NCBI GenBank assembly: GCA_963576475.1
Contig: OY754986.1
Location: 12,530,493 to 12,594,492 of the forward strand
Direction: 5' to 3'
DNA length: 64,000 nt
From: Molanna angustata
Taxonomy: Eukaryota; Arthropoda; Insecta; Trichoptera; Molannidae
This document shows positions 45,713 to 56,831 of this stretch, one piece after another. Both the position numbers and the translations under genes were made by a program. The notes under the pieces were generated by a model that did not search any database, was not told the origin of the DNA, and saw nothing but the letters and a program-made list of their open reading frames with translations. Numbering within the stretch: the first letter of the stretch is position 1; each line of letters opens with the position of its first letter.

Positions 45713-45980
45713 ATTCGACGTTGTCCAAAAGGTTGCCAAGCAGAAGTGGAGCTGGGCAGGGCATGTTGCCCGAACCACAGACTCCAGATGGACTAAGAAT
45801 AGCGATCTAGAACGGGTAAAAGAAGTGGTGGAAGGCCTTAAACAAGTTGGTCTGACAAAATAAGAAGAGTGGCTGGAGGAGGATGGATGAGGTCTGCTCA
45901 AGATAGGGAGCTGTGGAGGTTTCAGGGGGAGGCCTATGTCCATTACTAGACGAAGGAGGGCTGATTAAGAATACGAAGAA
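45713..45980 (+). pseudogene. LINE-A C-terminal fragment, frameshifted
   Basis: DVVQKVAKQKWSWAGHVART opens the fragment, then RWTKNSDLERVKEVVEGL. After stops and frame changes come GGWMRSAQ-like text, CGGFRGRPMSI and a GAAGAAGAATT tail. It matches LINE-A at 4.7 kb. Confidence 0.75.
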
Positions 45981-45984
45981 GAAT

Positions 45985-46460
45985 TCGACAGTTCATGGTC
46001 ATGAAAAAAGACTTGCTGGTTTAATATAGGTACATCTTTCATACTCAAAAAAATATCGATGTTACGACAGTTCATTGAACTGACGCAGGACATAGAGGTC
46101 AATGTCAAAAGATAGCTAACGTTGGAAGAACCTGACATGACACAACAAGATGAAGAAAAAAGGTGGGATGACTTTCCGAACACCCCACATAAAAGAAGAT
46201 TAAAATTGTACATCAAACGGAGAGCAGTTGGTAATCGAATCAAATCAATCGATTCGATACGGAGAGTCTATAACGATAGCGAAAATAAAGATAAAAATAT
46301 TAAACAATGGAAATTCCTATATAACATAATTTTAATAGATATGGCGTGTCTTTTATATCAAATGTCACGCCGCGTGGACTAATGTCCATAGACATTTTCA
46401 TTCCAACGAATGGGAGATTGTCAAAAAGTGAAAACAAAAAATAACGATTAATCAAGTAAT
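45985..46460. other. No gene recognised
   Basis: An 86-codon plus-strand frame at 46,122-46,382 is rich in Lys, Asp and Arg but resembles nothing known to me and has no supporting splice or promoter signal. Confidence 0.35.
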
Positions 46461-46467
46461 TAAATAT

Positions 46468-46825
46468 GCCGACCACCGTAGCACAGTTGGAAAACCGTTT
46501 GGCTTATGTGCGGGCGTCCTAGGCTCGATCCCCAGCAGTTAAAGAATTTATTTCAAATAATTTCTCACGCAATTGTTGCATATCTGCCCCCCTAGACAAC
46601 GTGTAATTCAGCTTAAGAAAAGATACAAGAAAATATAACTCAATGTATGGAAGTAACAGTTGTCACGTGACTGGCAACTGTCACTTCCATACATTATCTT
46701 TTCTTGTTTCTTTTTTTGAGCTAAATGACAAGTTGTCTAGGGGAGGCTGGGATGGAAACAATGGTTACTTGTAAGAAATTGGCATACGGCAATAAACTCG
46801 TTATTTTTGCAGGGTATGTGGAAGT
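46468..46825 (+). mobile_element. SINE3 split by a hairpin MITE
   Basis: The head CACCGTAGCACAGTTGG and B box GGCTCGATCCCCAGC are at 46,470-46,530. TTTCTCACGCAATTGTTGC precedes the insert at 46,587, and GCTGGGATGGAAACAATGG to ACTCGTTATTTTTGCAGGG resumes after it. Confidence 0.85.
46587..46743. mobile_element. 157-bp MITE inside SINE3
   Basis: CCCCCTAGACAACGTGTAAT at the left and its inverse at the right (CAAGTTGTCTAGGGG) are the ends. The interior is a second palindrome, AATGTATGGAAGTAACAGTT against AACTGTCACTTCCATACATT, plus GAAAAGATACAAGAAA against TTTCTTGTATCTT-like sequence. The SINE reads through across the insert, which fixes the boundaries. Confidence 0.82.
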
Positions 46826-46847
46826 GATTTAAAAAAAAAATTGGATT

Positions 46848-47013
46848 TTTTCATGTTAAACAAGTACATATAACTACATCTTCCTACGTTCCCTAAAATA
46901 AGCATAAATGCTTGTGCTATAGGTGAACGAAATCCGTCGAGGCAGGATTCGAACTTGCGACCACTGGATTAATAACCCAATGCGCTAACCGCTCTGTCAT
47001 CGATCCATCTAAT
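46848..47013 (-). mobile_element. SINE1
   Basis: TTAAACAAGTACATATAACT, CTACGTTCCCTAAAATAAGC, CTATAGGTGAACGAAATCCG, GGATTCGAACTTGCGACC and CCGCTCTGTCATCGATCC. Confidence 0.88.
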
Positions 47014-47079
47014 ATTTTCGGAGTAAATGAGTATGACAGGGGAACTTTGAAATGGCACATGGCACCCATATTTAAAAAG

Positions 47080-47160
47080 AAATGGATCGTGGCCAACGCT
47101 AAACTCCTCACTAACAAGTCACTCAAATTTTGAATGGATTTCATAAAATGAATTCGAAAC
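47080..47160 (+). repeat. REP-A start fragment
   Basis: ATGGATCGTGGCCAACGCTA, AACTCCTCACTAACAAGTC and TTTCATAAAATGAATTCG match the beginning of REP-A only. Confidence 0.65.
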
Positions 47161-47184
47161 TGCGATGAGATTGTATTTCATCTC

Positions 47185-47361
47185 GGGCAACTTATAGGTA
47201 ATAATATGTCAAATATTTATTTAGCACGCACCCAATAGCAAGTTCTGGAGACTTGCTATTACGTCTCACAGATTCAGACCAAAACACAATTAAAAACTAC
47301 GTCTCTACCGGGAATCGAACTCGGGACTGTTGGCTCAGGAAATGAGCCACGAAGGCCGACG
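47185..47361 (-). mobile_element. SINE2
   Basis: CTCGGGCAACTTATAGG, TTTAGCACGCACCCAATAGC, CGTCTCACAGATTCAGACC, CGGGAATCGAACTCGGG and GAGCCACGAAGGCCGAC. A small deletion removes part of the A-box region. Confidence 0.88.
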
Positions 47362-47382
47362 TATTATTATTATTATTATTAG

Positions 47383-47940
47383 ACGAGTGGGTTGTGTCTC
47401 ACGCTAAACTCCTCACTACCAAGTATTCAAATTTGGTATGGAAAATATTCAGCATTTCCATGAAATGAGTTTGTTACCTATATTATTTTTTTATTTAAAT
47501 ATTTTATTATGAAAACTTGATAATACTTTAATGCCATTTTTGAAAGTGATGTGCCTTTTTACCAATTTGAAAATAAAAAATTAAAATTTTAAGTTTCCTG
47601 AGCTTGGGGTCACTTTGAAATATTTAATACTTAAAAAAAAATAGAAAAGCACTATTCAGATATCCTTCAAAATCTAATGGGGTCTAAGTGAGAATCAGAT
47701 ATACAAATTTGAAAAGAATCGAATGTGTACTTTAGTCTATAATCGATAAAGTAAAATAAACACGCCGTACATAGTACACAGCTCATAGCACACACACACA
47801 GATATATTGTGATGAAACTTTCAGAATACAATATCAGCATGATACTAGTTGATAATCTGCATTATAAAAATTGTGAAATCACAGTTCTTCTCTATATCAC
47901 CTTGGGTTAGTGAGGAGTAAAAACGATTTCGGCACGTCTT
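47383..47940 (+). repeat. REP-A, most complete copy
   Basis: It runs from GAGTGGGTTGTGTCTCACGC and CTCCTCACTACCAAG to CCTTGGGTTAGTGAGGAG. The two ends are inverted relative to each other over about 17 bp, so REP-A looks like a MITE of about 550 bp. It has no coding content. Confidence 0.8.
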
Positions 47941-48355
47941 TCAATGTGATAGTAAGTTTTGAATATTCACGTTCACGCTGAGTAGGTGAGATTTATAAAT
48001 ATGTATAAAATACGAGTACCTACATATGTCATTTTCCTGTAAGGTCTTCATGTCATTATGTCAATTCATTGTCATCTTATCAATCTTAAACACCAACAAA
48101 AAGAGGATCTTATTATAAAAATAGGAACTTATAATTTTCATATCAGATGTCAATTAATAATTTATAGTTATCCTATATTTACAAACTTTCCGAATCCGGA
48201 ACATCACTATCGTCCTATTGAAATGATCTTATAAATATATGTGTTATTATATGGAAAACATGAGTTATGATGGTTAAAATGAAAAGCGTACCTCAAGTCT
48301 CCCGAGGACAAACGAGGGCTCAATTTTCAAAAACAAAAACACAAATAGTACCCAC
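47941..48355 (-). other. Start of the large intron
   Basis: Sequence just 3' of coding exon 1. It is AT-rich, and only the donor GTGGGT is recognisable. Confidence 0.5.
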
Positions 48356-49323
48356 CTCATATACTTTCGATGCTCGTTGACCGGAACGAAATACTCGTCG
48401 TACTTTTGCATCGAATCTCCTCCACCCAGATCCACTTCTGTGTCCTTCTTCATCGGTATGCTGTTTAGCACCGCTGCGTTCATCGGCAGACCACCGTTGT
48501 CTACCGACTTGCCGTTCTTGTTGATCGGAGCCATATTAACGAGCTCGAGGTTCACCGCTTCGGGTATCTTCGTTTCTTCGTGATCTCCTTTCGTCGGCGA
48601 GCTCAGACCGAGGGTTATCGTCGTATTTGCTCCGTTGACACCGTTCGAGTCTTTTTTGACTTTGTCCCCGTCGTGCTTTGCCATCTTTTCGTACTCTTCG
48701 ACTTTGGAATGAACGTTTTGTCCGTCGTGCTCTTTGTGGTGTTTGTCGTTGGCGCGATGGCGTTTGTTCTTATGTTCATCATCGTGATGGAAGGCCGGGT
48801 TGTCGATGCCGATGAAGGTGTCCTGATTGCTCCTGCCGGACTTGGGAGTGCAGACGTCGGTCAAGTTCTGGGTGCTCTCGTAACTCTGGAAGGTGCTTCC
48901 GTTCTTTTGGAGGTTCTCGTAGTTTGGGATTGTTTCGTTAGACGTGTAACTCGGTAGTGAGTCGTTCTCGTGGCGTTGGGCACTGTCATTCGCGTGCCTG
49001 TCAAAGTCCGAAAGGTTTGGACTATGGGCGTAAGCTTTTGTGCTGTTCGTCGGCGAGTTAGTTTCGTTTTGAATGACAAAGGACACGGGAGATTTGAACA
49101 TGTCATGGGGATCGTTCGGAGTAAGTCCGACGTTGTTTGTAACGTCCATATTCACTGGAATGCTGCTGATGTTTATGTGGGGACGATGGTCGCCTGTCGA
49201 ATCTACATTGTCTGTCGCTGCAGTGTGATTGAATAGGTTGGCGTGGCTGTCTGACCCCGTGACTGTCGAAGACATGTTGTCATAGCATGGCGAGGAACCG
49301 TCATCCATGGCCAGTTAAGGAAT
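48356..49323 (-). CDS. First coding exon of an unrecognised single-pass membrane protein (residues 1-318)
   Basis: This exon encodes a polar 318-residue N-terminal region rich in Asn, Asp, His, Ser and Lys. The ATG is at 49308-49306 in a strong GCCATGG context, with an in-frame TAA two codons upstream, so the start is well supported. A CTTTGCAG acceptor ends at 49324, so 14 bases of 5' UTR share the exon and a further upstream non-coding exon is expected. The exon ends with AG of a split Arg codon (phase 2) at a GTGGGT donor. No signal peptide is visible. A cluster of His/Lys/Asp lies around residues 174-222, and an IDNPAF motif at 168-173 resembles NPxF sorting motifs, which is only suggestive. 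The segment KYDEYFVPVNEHRKYMR just before the splice looks structured and runs on into the membrane-proximal exon. Reading on into the intron adds 26 codons before a stop. I do not recognise the family; a type II topology is inferred from the missing signal peptide and the downstream helix. Confidence 0.82.
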
Positions 49324-50690
49324 CTGCAAAGAATGAAAAAACAATTTATTAAACGATGAAGTTAATTTGCGGGGATGTCAATTTAACAACAAGTAAAAAA
49401 AAATGAGGATAAACGTTTCATGATTTATTTCGCGTTGAAATGAAGATCAATATACACATTCTCAACAATCTGAGATGTAGAAATCTAAAATACATCTCAT
49501 TACATTATAATGTTTCATTTAATGCATAAAAACACATCCATTCCATAAAGATCATACTGCAAAAATTGATAATATACAACTATTTTCAATTATATATTCC
49601 AAAATCATTTGTTCTTTCGAGTTCTCACAGAATCATCGTAAATAATAAGAATTTATGATCAAAATATGATTGTTAATTGTAAAATAATGGTTGTTTATAT
49701 AGACATTATGTTAATCATATGAAAAAAGGTAATTCCATGTGGGCAGCAGTATAATATGAGTATATTACATAATTACAAAACGTACAAAGGCCAAACGTGT
49801 ATTTCATTATACCTAATATAGTAATTTGCTGACAAGAAAATGGGTCAATGGAAAGGTGAGAAAACCCAACAATGACACAAAAAAGGTGAAAAATAAAAGA
49901 AAAGGCAGCGCATTAAAGTATGACACAATCTTAACAGCAGAACGAAACGGCGAAAAAAAATTGTTACGGAAAAAAATAATGGAACTTAAAAACCAGGAAA
50001 CACGATGCAAATCGACGATGCTGAAAAGACATGTTTTTTTCTAAAACAAAGCAGGATAAAAGAGACTGCCAAGAAACATATGCACCGTCACACCCTTTCC
50101 CTATTTGAGGAAGGCAGAGAGAACCGAACGCCAGACTCTTTTATCTGTAGGCTATATAGTATATTTGAAAATAATTTCCCTAATACCCTCAAAAGATACG
50201 TCTTTGAAATAAGCAACAGTTTGTATGTACATCTTTATTCTATTGAATGAGTTTTTTGAATTTGTTTAATACTTTTCTTGTAAAATTATTTTTAGTTTTA
50301 TTATTGTACGTAACTAAAAAAACTACAAAACCTATAAAGTAGATTTTTACTTCAATCGAAAGAGAATATGAAAATCTACCGGCTGAGTTTTTTATTATTA
50401 TAATTATTTTAATTACTGTTCTTGCTATTTAAAAAAAACTCGCAAATAAAATGTTGTATATCACATAGGTATTGGATGATTTACAATATTTTTTCGTGTT
50501 TCATACATTAGAAGGTAATTTAGTGTGCATTTTTGCGTACATCCATCATGCATTATCATCGAGAATACACAAATCCTGAAAGTTTCAGAGCTTTACAAAA
50601 TCCCAGTACAGACAGACACGTGAATTAAAAAAAAAGTTGTAAAAAAATTAAAAAAAAAAAACAGAAACATGTAAGGGTACAGCATTTATT
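49324..50690. other. Presumed 5' intron; no gene recognised
   Basis: The minus-strand acceptor CTTTGCAG borders coding exon 1, so this is probably intronic. A short inverted LINE-B terminus (CCGTCACACCCTTTCCCTAT, GGCAGAGAGAACCGAACGCC) lies at 50,078-50,145. I cannot locate the upstream exon or promoter. Confidence 0.5.
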
Positions 50691-50692
50691 TT

Positions 50693-50872
50693 ATTTAATT
50701 TCTCGTGCGAATCTATTAGCTTCGCTACATTTAATTTCTCGTGCGAATCTATTAGCTTCGCTACATTTAATTTCTCGTGCGAATCTATTAGCTTCGCTAC
50801 ATTTAATTTCTCGTGCGAATCTATTAGCTTCGCTACATTTAATTTCTCGTGCGAATCTATTAGCTTCGCTAC
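50693..50872. repeat. 36-bp tandem repeat, five identical copies
   Basis: The unit ATTTAATTTCTCGTGCGAAT followed by CTATTAGCTTCGCTAC repeats exactly five times. AGCTTCGCTAC is a word common at ends of dispersed arthropod repeats, so the unit may derive from a transposon end. Confidence 0.97.
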
Positions 50873-51419
50873 ATATATTTTTTTTATTTTTTATAAATAA
50901 TATAATATAGGTAGGTATATATGCAAATCAAACTTTTAAAATAGATGCGGACAAAATTTGAAGAAGAAAAAAGTGTACCTACACATCTAATGTAACGGAG
51001 AGTTTAGTGGTGGCCACAACCCACTCATTTATATGCAAATTTACTTATTTCTGTATCGAACTTACGCAATTATGACGTGTTTCCCCCAATAAGCATTAAG
51101 TTATTTACAGATTTCCGTTCAAAGTGAACAAAGGTTAACTGTGACTCCATACATTTTGTGCAATTTTCCTCCAATCATTGGCTGGTAGTGAAAAAATTCT
51201 TATGAAAAGATTTGCAATAATATAACATTAGTCAATATCTTGTATGACTGTTAGTTGAAACACCTGAACAAATCTGGGTTTTATAATAACTGTGAGATAC
51301 CTATATAATATATTATATTATATATCAGTGGATAATATAAAAACACATTCATTGCGAATTGAATTTTAAATAGGAATATTGTATAAATCATTCGTAATGA
51401 ATGAATAATTATACGCACC

Positions 51420-51660
51420 GGTTCATAATAGTGCTTCCACACTTACACGGGGCAAAATAACTTCTCACATACTTAGTTACTTAGTTCAGCAATGACCACC
51501 AACTATGAATGTAGTATTTTTATGTGAGATGGACATGGCGTGAGGGGATACACACATGTGTCGTGATTTATATGTTATTCACACCCGCATACCTGTCGCC
51601 GGTAACCCCACATTGTGGAATATGCCGTGGTGGTATGAGATCCTTGCAGAAGTAAAAATA
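51420..51660 (+). repeat. REP-F copy 1
   Basis: TAGTGCTTCCACACTTACAC, TTAGTTCAGCAATGACCACC, CACACATGTGTCGTGA and CACACCCGCATACCTGTCGC match 58,385-58,680 in order. The end near CCGTGGTGGTATGAGA resembles a LINE 3' end. Confidence 0.75.
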
Positions 51661-51868
51661 AGGATTGATGCAAGAATTTCATGTCAAGATTCAAATCAGA
51701 AAACGGCGTGAAAGCATGTATTATTTTCATATCCACAATAGTGGGTATACAGCGACAGGTGTGCGTATAGTGTGCATTAACTCGTATATATTATTTTTAA
51801 AGAATGAATAGGTATGTCCTTGTGTCAAGTACATATTATACATCCTCATACATTCCCTAAATAAACAC

Positions 51869-52258
51869 GACCGCCGTGGCACAGTTGGTAAGCCTTTCGG
51901 TTTCTGTGCGGGCGTCCTGGGTTCAATTCCCAGCAGAGAAGAAATTTATTTAAATTAATTTCTCACGCAAATATTGCTTCTCTGGGCTGGAAACACTGGT
52001 AAGTTGGAAGAAATTGTTAATATTTATGCTGACAACTTTGTAGAGTGTGAAGGATGGCAATACTAATGTTTATACTTTCTGATAGGTATGTCATTGAAAG
52101 AGAACATGTATTGATTGTAATATGAATAAATCGTTGTTAGAAACGTAATAAAACATGTAGTTTTACATCTCCAAAATCACATATAAGAAGAGAAATTGCC
52201 ATATGGCAATAAACTCGCCACTTGCGCAGGGTGCAAGGAAGTGTTTATTATTATTCTT
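51869..52258 (+). mobile_element. SINE3 inserted in SINE1, itself split
   Basis: CGACCGCCGTGGCACAGTTG, GGGTTCAATTCCCAGCAG and CTTCTCTGGGCTGGAAACAC lie at 51,869-52,016. GCCATATGGCAATAAACTCG, CCACTTGCGCAGGGTGC and a TTATTATTATT tail lie at 52,198-52,258. The break is marked by a duplication of AGAAATTG. Confidence 0.88.
52017..52190. mobile_element. 174-bp insert with 8-bp target duplication inside SINE3
   Basis: AGAAATTG at 52,009-52,016 and 52,191-52,198 flanks sequence beginning TTAATATTTATGCTGACAAC and ending AAATCACATATAAGA. It has no inverted ends or A-tail and no copy elsewhere in the window. An 8-bp duplication would suit a hAT-type non-autonomous element, but this is a guess. Confidence 0.7.
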
Positions 52259-52949
52259 GTGTTATATAGGTGAAAGAAATCGGTCGAGTAAGGATTAGAA
52301 TTAGACAGGATTTCTAACCCAGTGCGAAAACCGCCGTACCACCATCCATCTGAGATGAAGCACGACACATGCATGTATCCCCAAGATAGCATTATATTCT
52401 GAATGGGTGTTGAAATCTCATTGCTTAACCAGGGTTGATTAGGTACCCGGTTCTTGCGGGACACCCACAAACTATGTTAATTGAAAATAATGATAGCACT
52501 ATTCATAGCCGATACTTCCAAGTGTTTGTAATAAAAAAATCAAATTAATCACAAGCATGTCGAACATTTTTATTGGTGTGTAGATTTAATGAAAGATGAC
52601 GAAACACAGGAAAATAATAAAATTGATAATAGTGACGCAAGTAGGTACACAATAAATATTTGTATGTGATTCATCTTACCCGTATCGTATCAGAAGCAAG
52701 GTAACTAAATGGACAGAGGAAATAATGGATGTGTCTTTGAAACGATTGAAATGTAACAAACACAAAACTCCACAGCATAATATTTGATTGACATGATTAA
52801 ATTATAGTTAAAAAATATATTTTAACATTTTGTTTATTGTTGTATTTATTAATATTTCAAACTATGTATGTATATGTACTATAAACTATCGCACAATATT
52901 AACTTTAGACTGAAAATTTCTTGGCTTGGTTGAATGATTTGAATAAATA

Positions 52950-55545
52950 TTTAATTTGAACTCGATCGTGGTTGAAACAAAGTGAATAAATAAATTAAAT
53001 TGTATTCGAACACATTCATGGTTGAAACTTAAAACATATTAAATTGTAGGTACATAATAAGTAAATGAAATTGTATTCGAACATATTTGTGGTAGAAACA
53101 AAGTGATTAAATGAAATTGCATTCCAACACTTCATTGCTGGTACCTAATAAATAAATGAAATTGTATTCGAACACATTCGTGGTTGAAACAAATTGAATA
53201 CATAAATGAAATTGCATTCGAATACAATCATGGTTGAACCCTAAAACAGATTGAATTGTAGGTACCTACCTAATAAGTAAATGAAATTGTATTCGAACAT
53301 ATTTGTGGGAGAAACAAAGTGAATAAATGAAATTGCATTCCAACACTTCATTTTAGGTACCTACCTAATAAGTAAATGAAATTGTATTCGAACATATTTG
53401 TGGTAGAAACAAAGTGAATAAATGAAATTGCATTCCAACACTTCATTGTAGGTACCTACCTAATAAGTAAATGAAATTGTATTCGAACATATTCGTGGTT
53501 GAAACAAAGTGAATAAATAAATGAAATTGCATTCGAATACATACATGGTTGAACCTTAAAACAGATTGAATTGTAGGTACCTACCTAATAAGTAAATGAA
53601 ATTGTATTCGAACATATTTGTGGGAGAAACAAAGTGAATAAATGAAATTGCATTCCAACACTTCATTGTAGGTACCTACCTAATAAGTAAATGAAATTGT
53701 ATTCGAACATATTCGTGGTTGAAACAAAGTGAATAAATAAATGAAATTGCATTCGAATACATACATGGTTGAACCTTAAAACAGATTGAATTGTAGGTAC
53801 CTACCTAATAAGTAAATGAAATTGTATTCGAACATATTTGTGGGAGAAACAAAGTGAATAAATGAAATTGCATTCCAACACTTCATTGTAGGTACCTACC
53901 TAATAAGTAAATGAAATTGTATTCGAACATATTCGTGGTTGAAACAAAGTGAATAAATAAATGAAATTGCATTCGAATACATTCATGGTCTAACCTTAAA
54001 ACAGATTGAATTGTAGGTACCTACCTAATAAGTAAATGAAATTGTATTCGAATATATTTGTGGGAGAAACAAAGTGAATAAATGAAATTGCATTCCAACA
54101 CTTCATTGTAGGTACCTACCTAATAAGTAAATGAAATTGTATTCGAACATATTCGTGGTTGAAACAAAGTGAATAAATAAATGAAATTGCATTCGAATAC
54201 ATACATGGTTGAACCTTAAAACAGATTGAATTGTAGGTACCTACCTAATAAGTAAATGAAATTGTATTCGAACATATTTGTGGGAGAAACAAAGTGAATA
54301 AATGAAATTGCATTCCAACACTTCATTGTAGGTACCTACCTAATAAGTAAATGAAATTGTATTCGAACATATTCGTGGTTGAAACAAAGTGAATAAATAA
54401 ATGAAATTGCATTCGAATACATACATGGTTGAACCTTAAAACAGATTGAATTGTAGGTACCTACCTAATAAGTAAATGAAATTGTATTCGAACATATTTG
54501 TGGGAGAAACAAAGTGAATAAATGAAATTGCATTCCAACACTTCATTGTAGGTACCTACCTAATAAGTAAATGAAATTGTATTCGAACATATTCGTGGTT
54601 GAAACAAAGTGAATAAATAAATGAAATTGCATTCGAATACATTCATGGTCTAACCTTAAAACAGATTGAATTGTAGGTACCTACCTAATAAGTAAATGAA
54701 ATTGTATTCGAACATATTTGTGGGAGAAACAAAGTGAATAAATGAAATTGCATTCCAACACTTCATTGTAGGTACCTACCTAATAAGTAAATGAAATTGT
54801 ATTCGAACATATTCGTGGTTGAAACAAAGTGAATAAATAAATGAAATTGCATTCGAATACATACATGGTTGAACCTTAAAACAGATTGAATTGTAGGTAC
54901 CTACCTAATAAGTAAATGAAATTGTATTCGAACATATTTGTGGGAGAAACAAAGTGAATAAATGAAATTGCATTCCAACACTTCATTGTAGGTACCTACC
55001 TAATAAGTAAATGAAATTGTATTCGAACATATTCGTGGTTGAAACAAAGTGAATAAATAAATGAAATTGCATTCGAATACATTCATGGTCGAACCTTAAA
55101 ACAGATTGAATTGTAGGTACCTACCTAATAAGTAAATGAAATTGTATTCGAACATATTTGTGGGAGAAACAAAGTGAATAAATGAAATTGCATTCCAACA
55201 CTTCATTGTAGGTACCTACCTAATAAGTAAATGAAATTGTATTCGAACATATTCGTGGTTGAAACAAAGTGAATAAATAAATGAAATTGCATTCGAATAT
55301 ATTCATGGTCGAACCTTAAAACAGATTGAATTGTAGGTACCTACCTAATAAGTAAATGAAATTGTATTCGAACATATTTGTGGGAGAAACAAAGTGAATA
55401 AATGAAATTGCATTCCAACACTTCATTGTAGGTACCTAATAAGTAAATGAAATTGTATTCGAACATATTCGTGGTTGAAACAAAGTGAATAAATAAATGA
55501 AATTGTATTCGAACATATTCTTGACACAAAGTGAATTTCTAACAA
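52950..55545. repeat. Satellite array with 220-bp higher-order unit
   Basis: The anchor ATTCGAACATATTCGTGGTT recurs at 53,481, 53,701, 53,921, 54,141, 54,361, 54,581, 54,801, 55,021 and 55,241, exactly every 220 bp. Each unit holds four related monomers starting AATGAAATTG, of about 50, 75, 46 and 49 bp, two carrying GTAGGTACCTACCTAATAAG. Copies are nearly identical in the centre; the left border (52,950-53,450) is degenerate and the right ends with truncated monomers, as expected of homogenisation by unequal exchange. Confidence 0.97.
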
Positions 55546-55597
55546 TAAAATTATACTTCAACTGTCCACTACCAAAAAGTAGCGGAGAATAAAAAAT

Positions 55598-55694
55598 CTA
55601 ACGCACTCTGTACTCATTTCATTAATACTAACGCACTCTGTACTCATTTCATTAATACTAACGAACTCTGTACTCATTTCATTAATACTAACGA
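55598..55694. repeat. 30-bp tandem repeat, three copies
   Basis: The unit ACTAACGCACTCTGTACTCA followed by TTTCATTAAT occurs three times (GCACTC changes to GAACTC in the third). Confidence 0.92.
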
Positions 55695-56429
55695 ATAATA
55701 AATACAAAATGGCTTAAGGTCGACTTGTTTTTAATTTATTAATAATATCTTTTAGCTTTTTTTACAAATGCGATATGACGTGAGGTGTGTGTGGCGTGAC
55801 ATACATATCGTAAAAGCCTTGCGGCTGTCACAATCTCAACCGAAAAAGACAATGAAACAAATTATTGTAGTGGTATGTGGTCAACACTCAACTCTCCACT
55901 TCGCAACTTAGTGTAATAAATACTTCATTAATAATATCAAACGAGATTGAAATATTTATTTGGGCTGAACATAAGAATAAAATAAATTTTGTGTTGAGAT
56001 AGTATTGCCCGAAGGTAAATATTTTGGTACCCACCTATTCGAATTTATGCTGTCGCGAACAAAACAACGATTTCATCAGAGTCATCGTTCATTTTTATTA
56101 TTTTATTTAGGTATTCGATTCAATCAACATCAAAATAAAGCTCGCACAAACTCTCCTTCCCCCATTCTCGATTAAGCAGATATTTGCCATTTGGATCTTA
56201 CTCAGGAACTTCTAAACAAATTAGATCGATTAAAAAATGTTTGCATACGATTCATATATAACCTTCGCAAAAACGATCGCATATCATATTTTCGCAAGAT
56301 ATGATAGGTATACGATCGTATTTGTAGATATGATATGATATGACATATATGTTGAGCTGAAGAGGGTTGCAGAGGATAGAGAAAAGTGGAAAGCGAGATG
56401 TAGACTTCTTCTGCAAACCAATCAGCAGG

Positions 56430-56765
56430 ATTGAGACTTTTAATGATGATTTTCGCAAGCAACTCAAATGGCTACCTATCCGTCTGCGCCGGGATCAACA
56501 CGCTGCTCTCTGTCGTCTGTTTAATATTTTGAACAACTCTAATGCTCCATCATACCTGACCAAAAGATTTTAGCCTCTGGCCTCTAATGGACTCCCGCTT
56601 CGATCTAGAGAAGAGAGAACCCTCCCTATCCCATCACATGCCACGGCTTTCTATTCATGGAACAATTTGGCCCTTGACATCAGAACTGCACCAATGTTAG
56701 CAACCTTCAAAATTAGATTAAAGCGCGCGCTACTATTTTCTATTTCCTAACCAACTTACTTAAAA
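56430..56765 (+). pseudogene. LINE ORF2 C-terminal fragment
   Basis: The plus strand reads FNDDFRKQLKWLPIRLRRDQ, HAALCRLFNILNNSNAPSYL, a stop, then LPLRSREERTLPIPSHATAF, YSWNNLALDIRTAPMLATFK and a stop. The LKWLPIRLRRD and W N.L..DIR boxes are typical of the extreme C-terminus of CR1/L2/jockey-type ORF2. One in-frame stop breaks it. Confidence 0.75.
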
Positions 56766-56831
56766 ACATTTTCATTTTAATAACGATCATTTCGCCTGAT
56801 AAAGGGTTTCTTAGCTGACTAAGCTCAGCAT

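Larger units (their letters stand above)
51805..52355 (-). mobile_element. SINE1 split by SINE3 (outer layer of a nest)
   Basis: GTCCTTGTGTCAAGTACATA and ATACATTCCCTAAATAAAC lie at 51,812-51,868. TATAGGTGAAAGAAATCGGT and the head region to CCATCTGAGATG resume at 52,264-52,355. The B box is damaged (AGGATTAGAATTAGACAGG). Confidence 0.82.

Noticed and set aside
46122..46382. Lys/Asp-rich 86-codon plus-strand frame as a gene
   Set aside because: No recognisable domain, splice support or conservation can be seen; length is within chance expectation.
48377..49236. Long open frames on the plus strand and a second minus frame over exon 1
   Set aside because: These are shadows of the real minus-strand exon; only that frame has matching splice phases and a sound start.
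50693..50872. CRISPR-like array (36-bp repeats)
   Set aside because: The repeats are head-to-tail with no spacers, and the sequence is animal.
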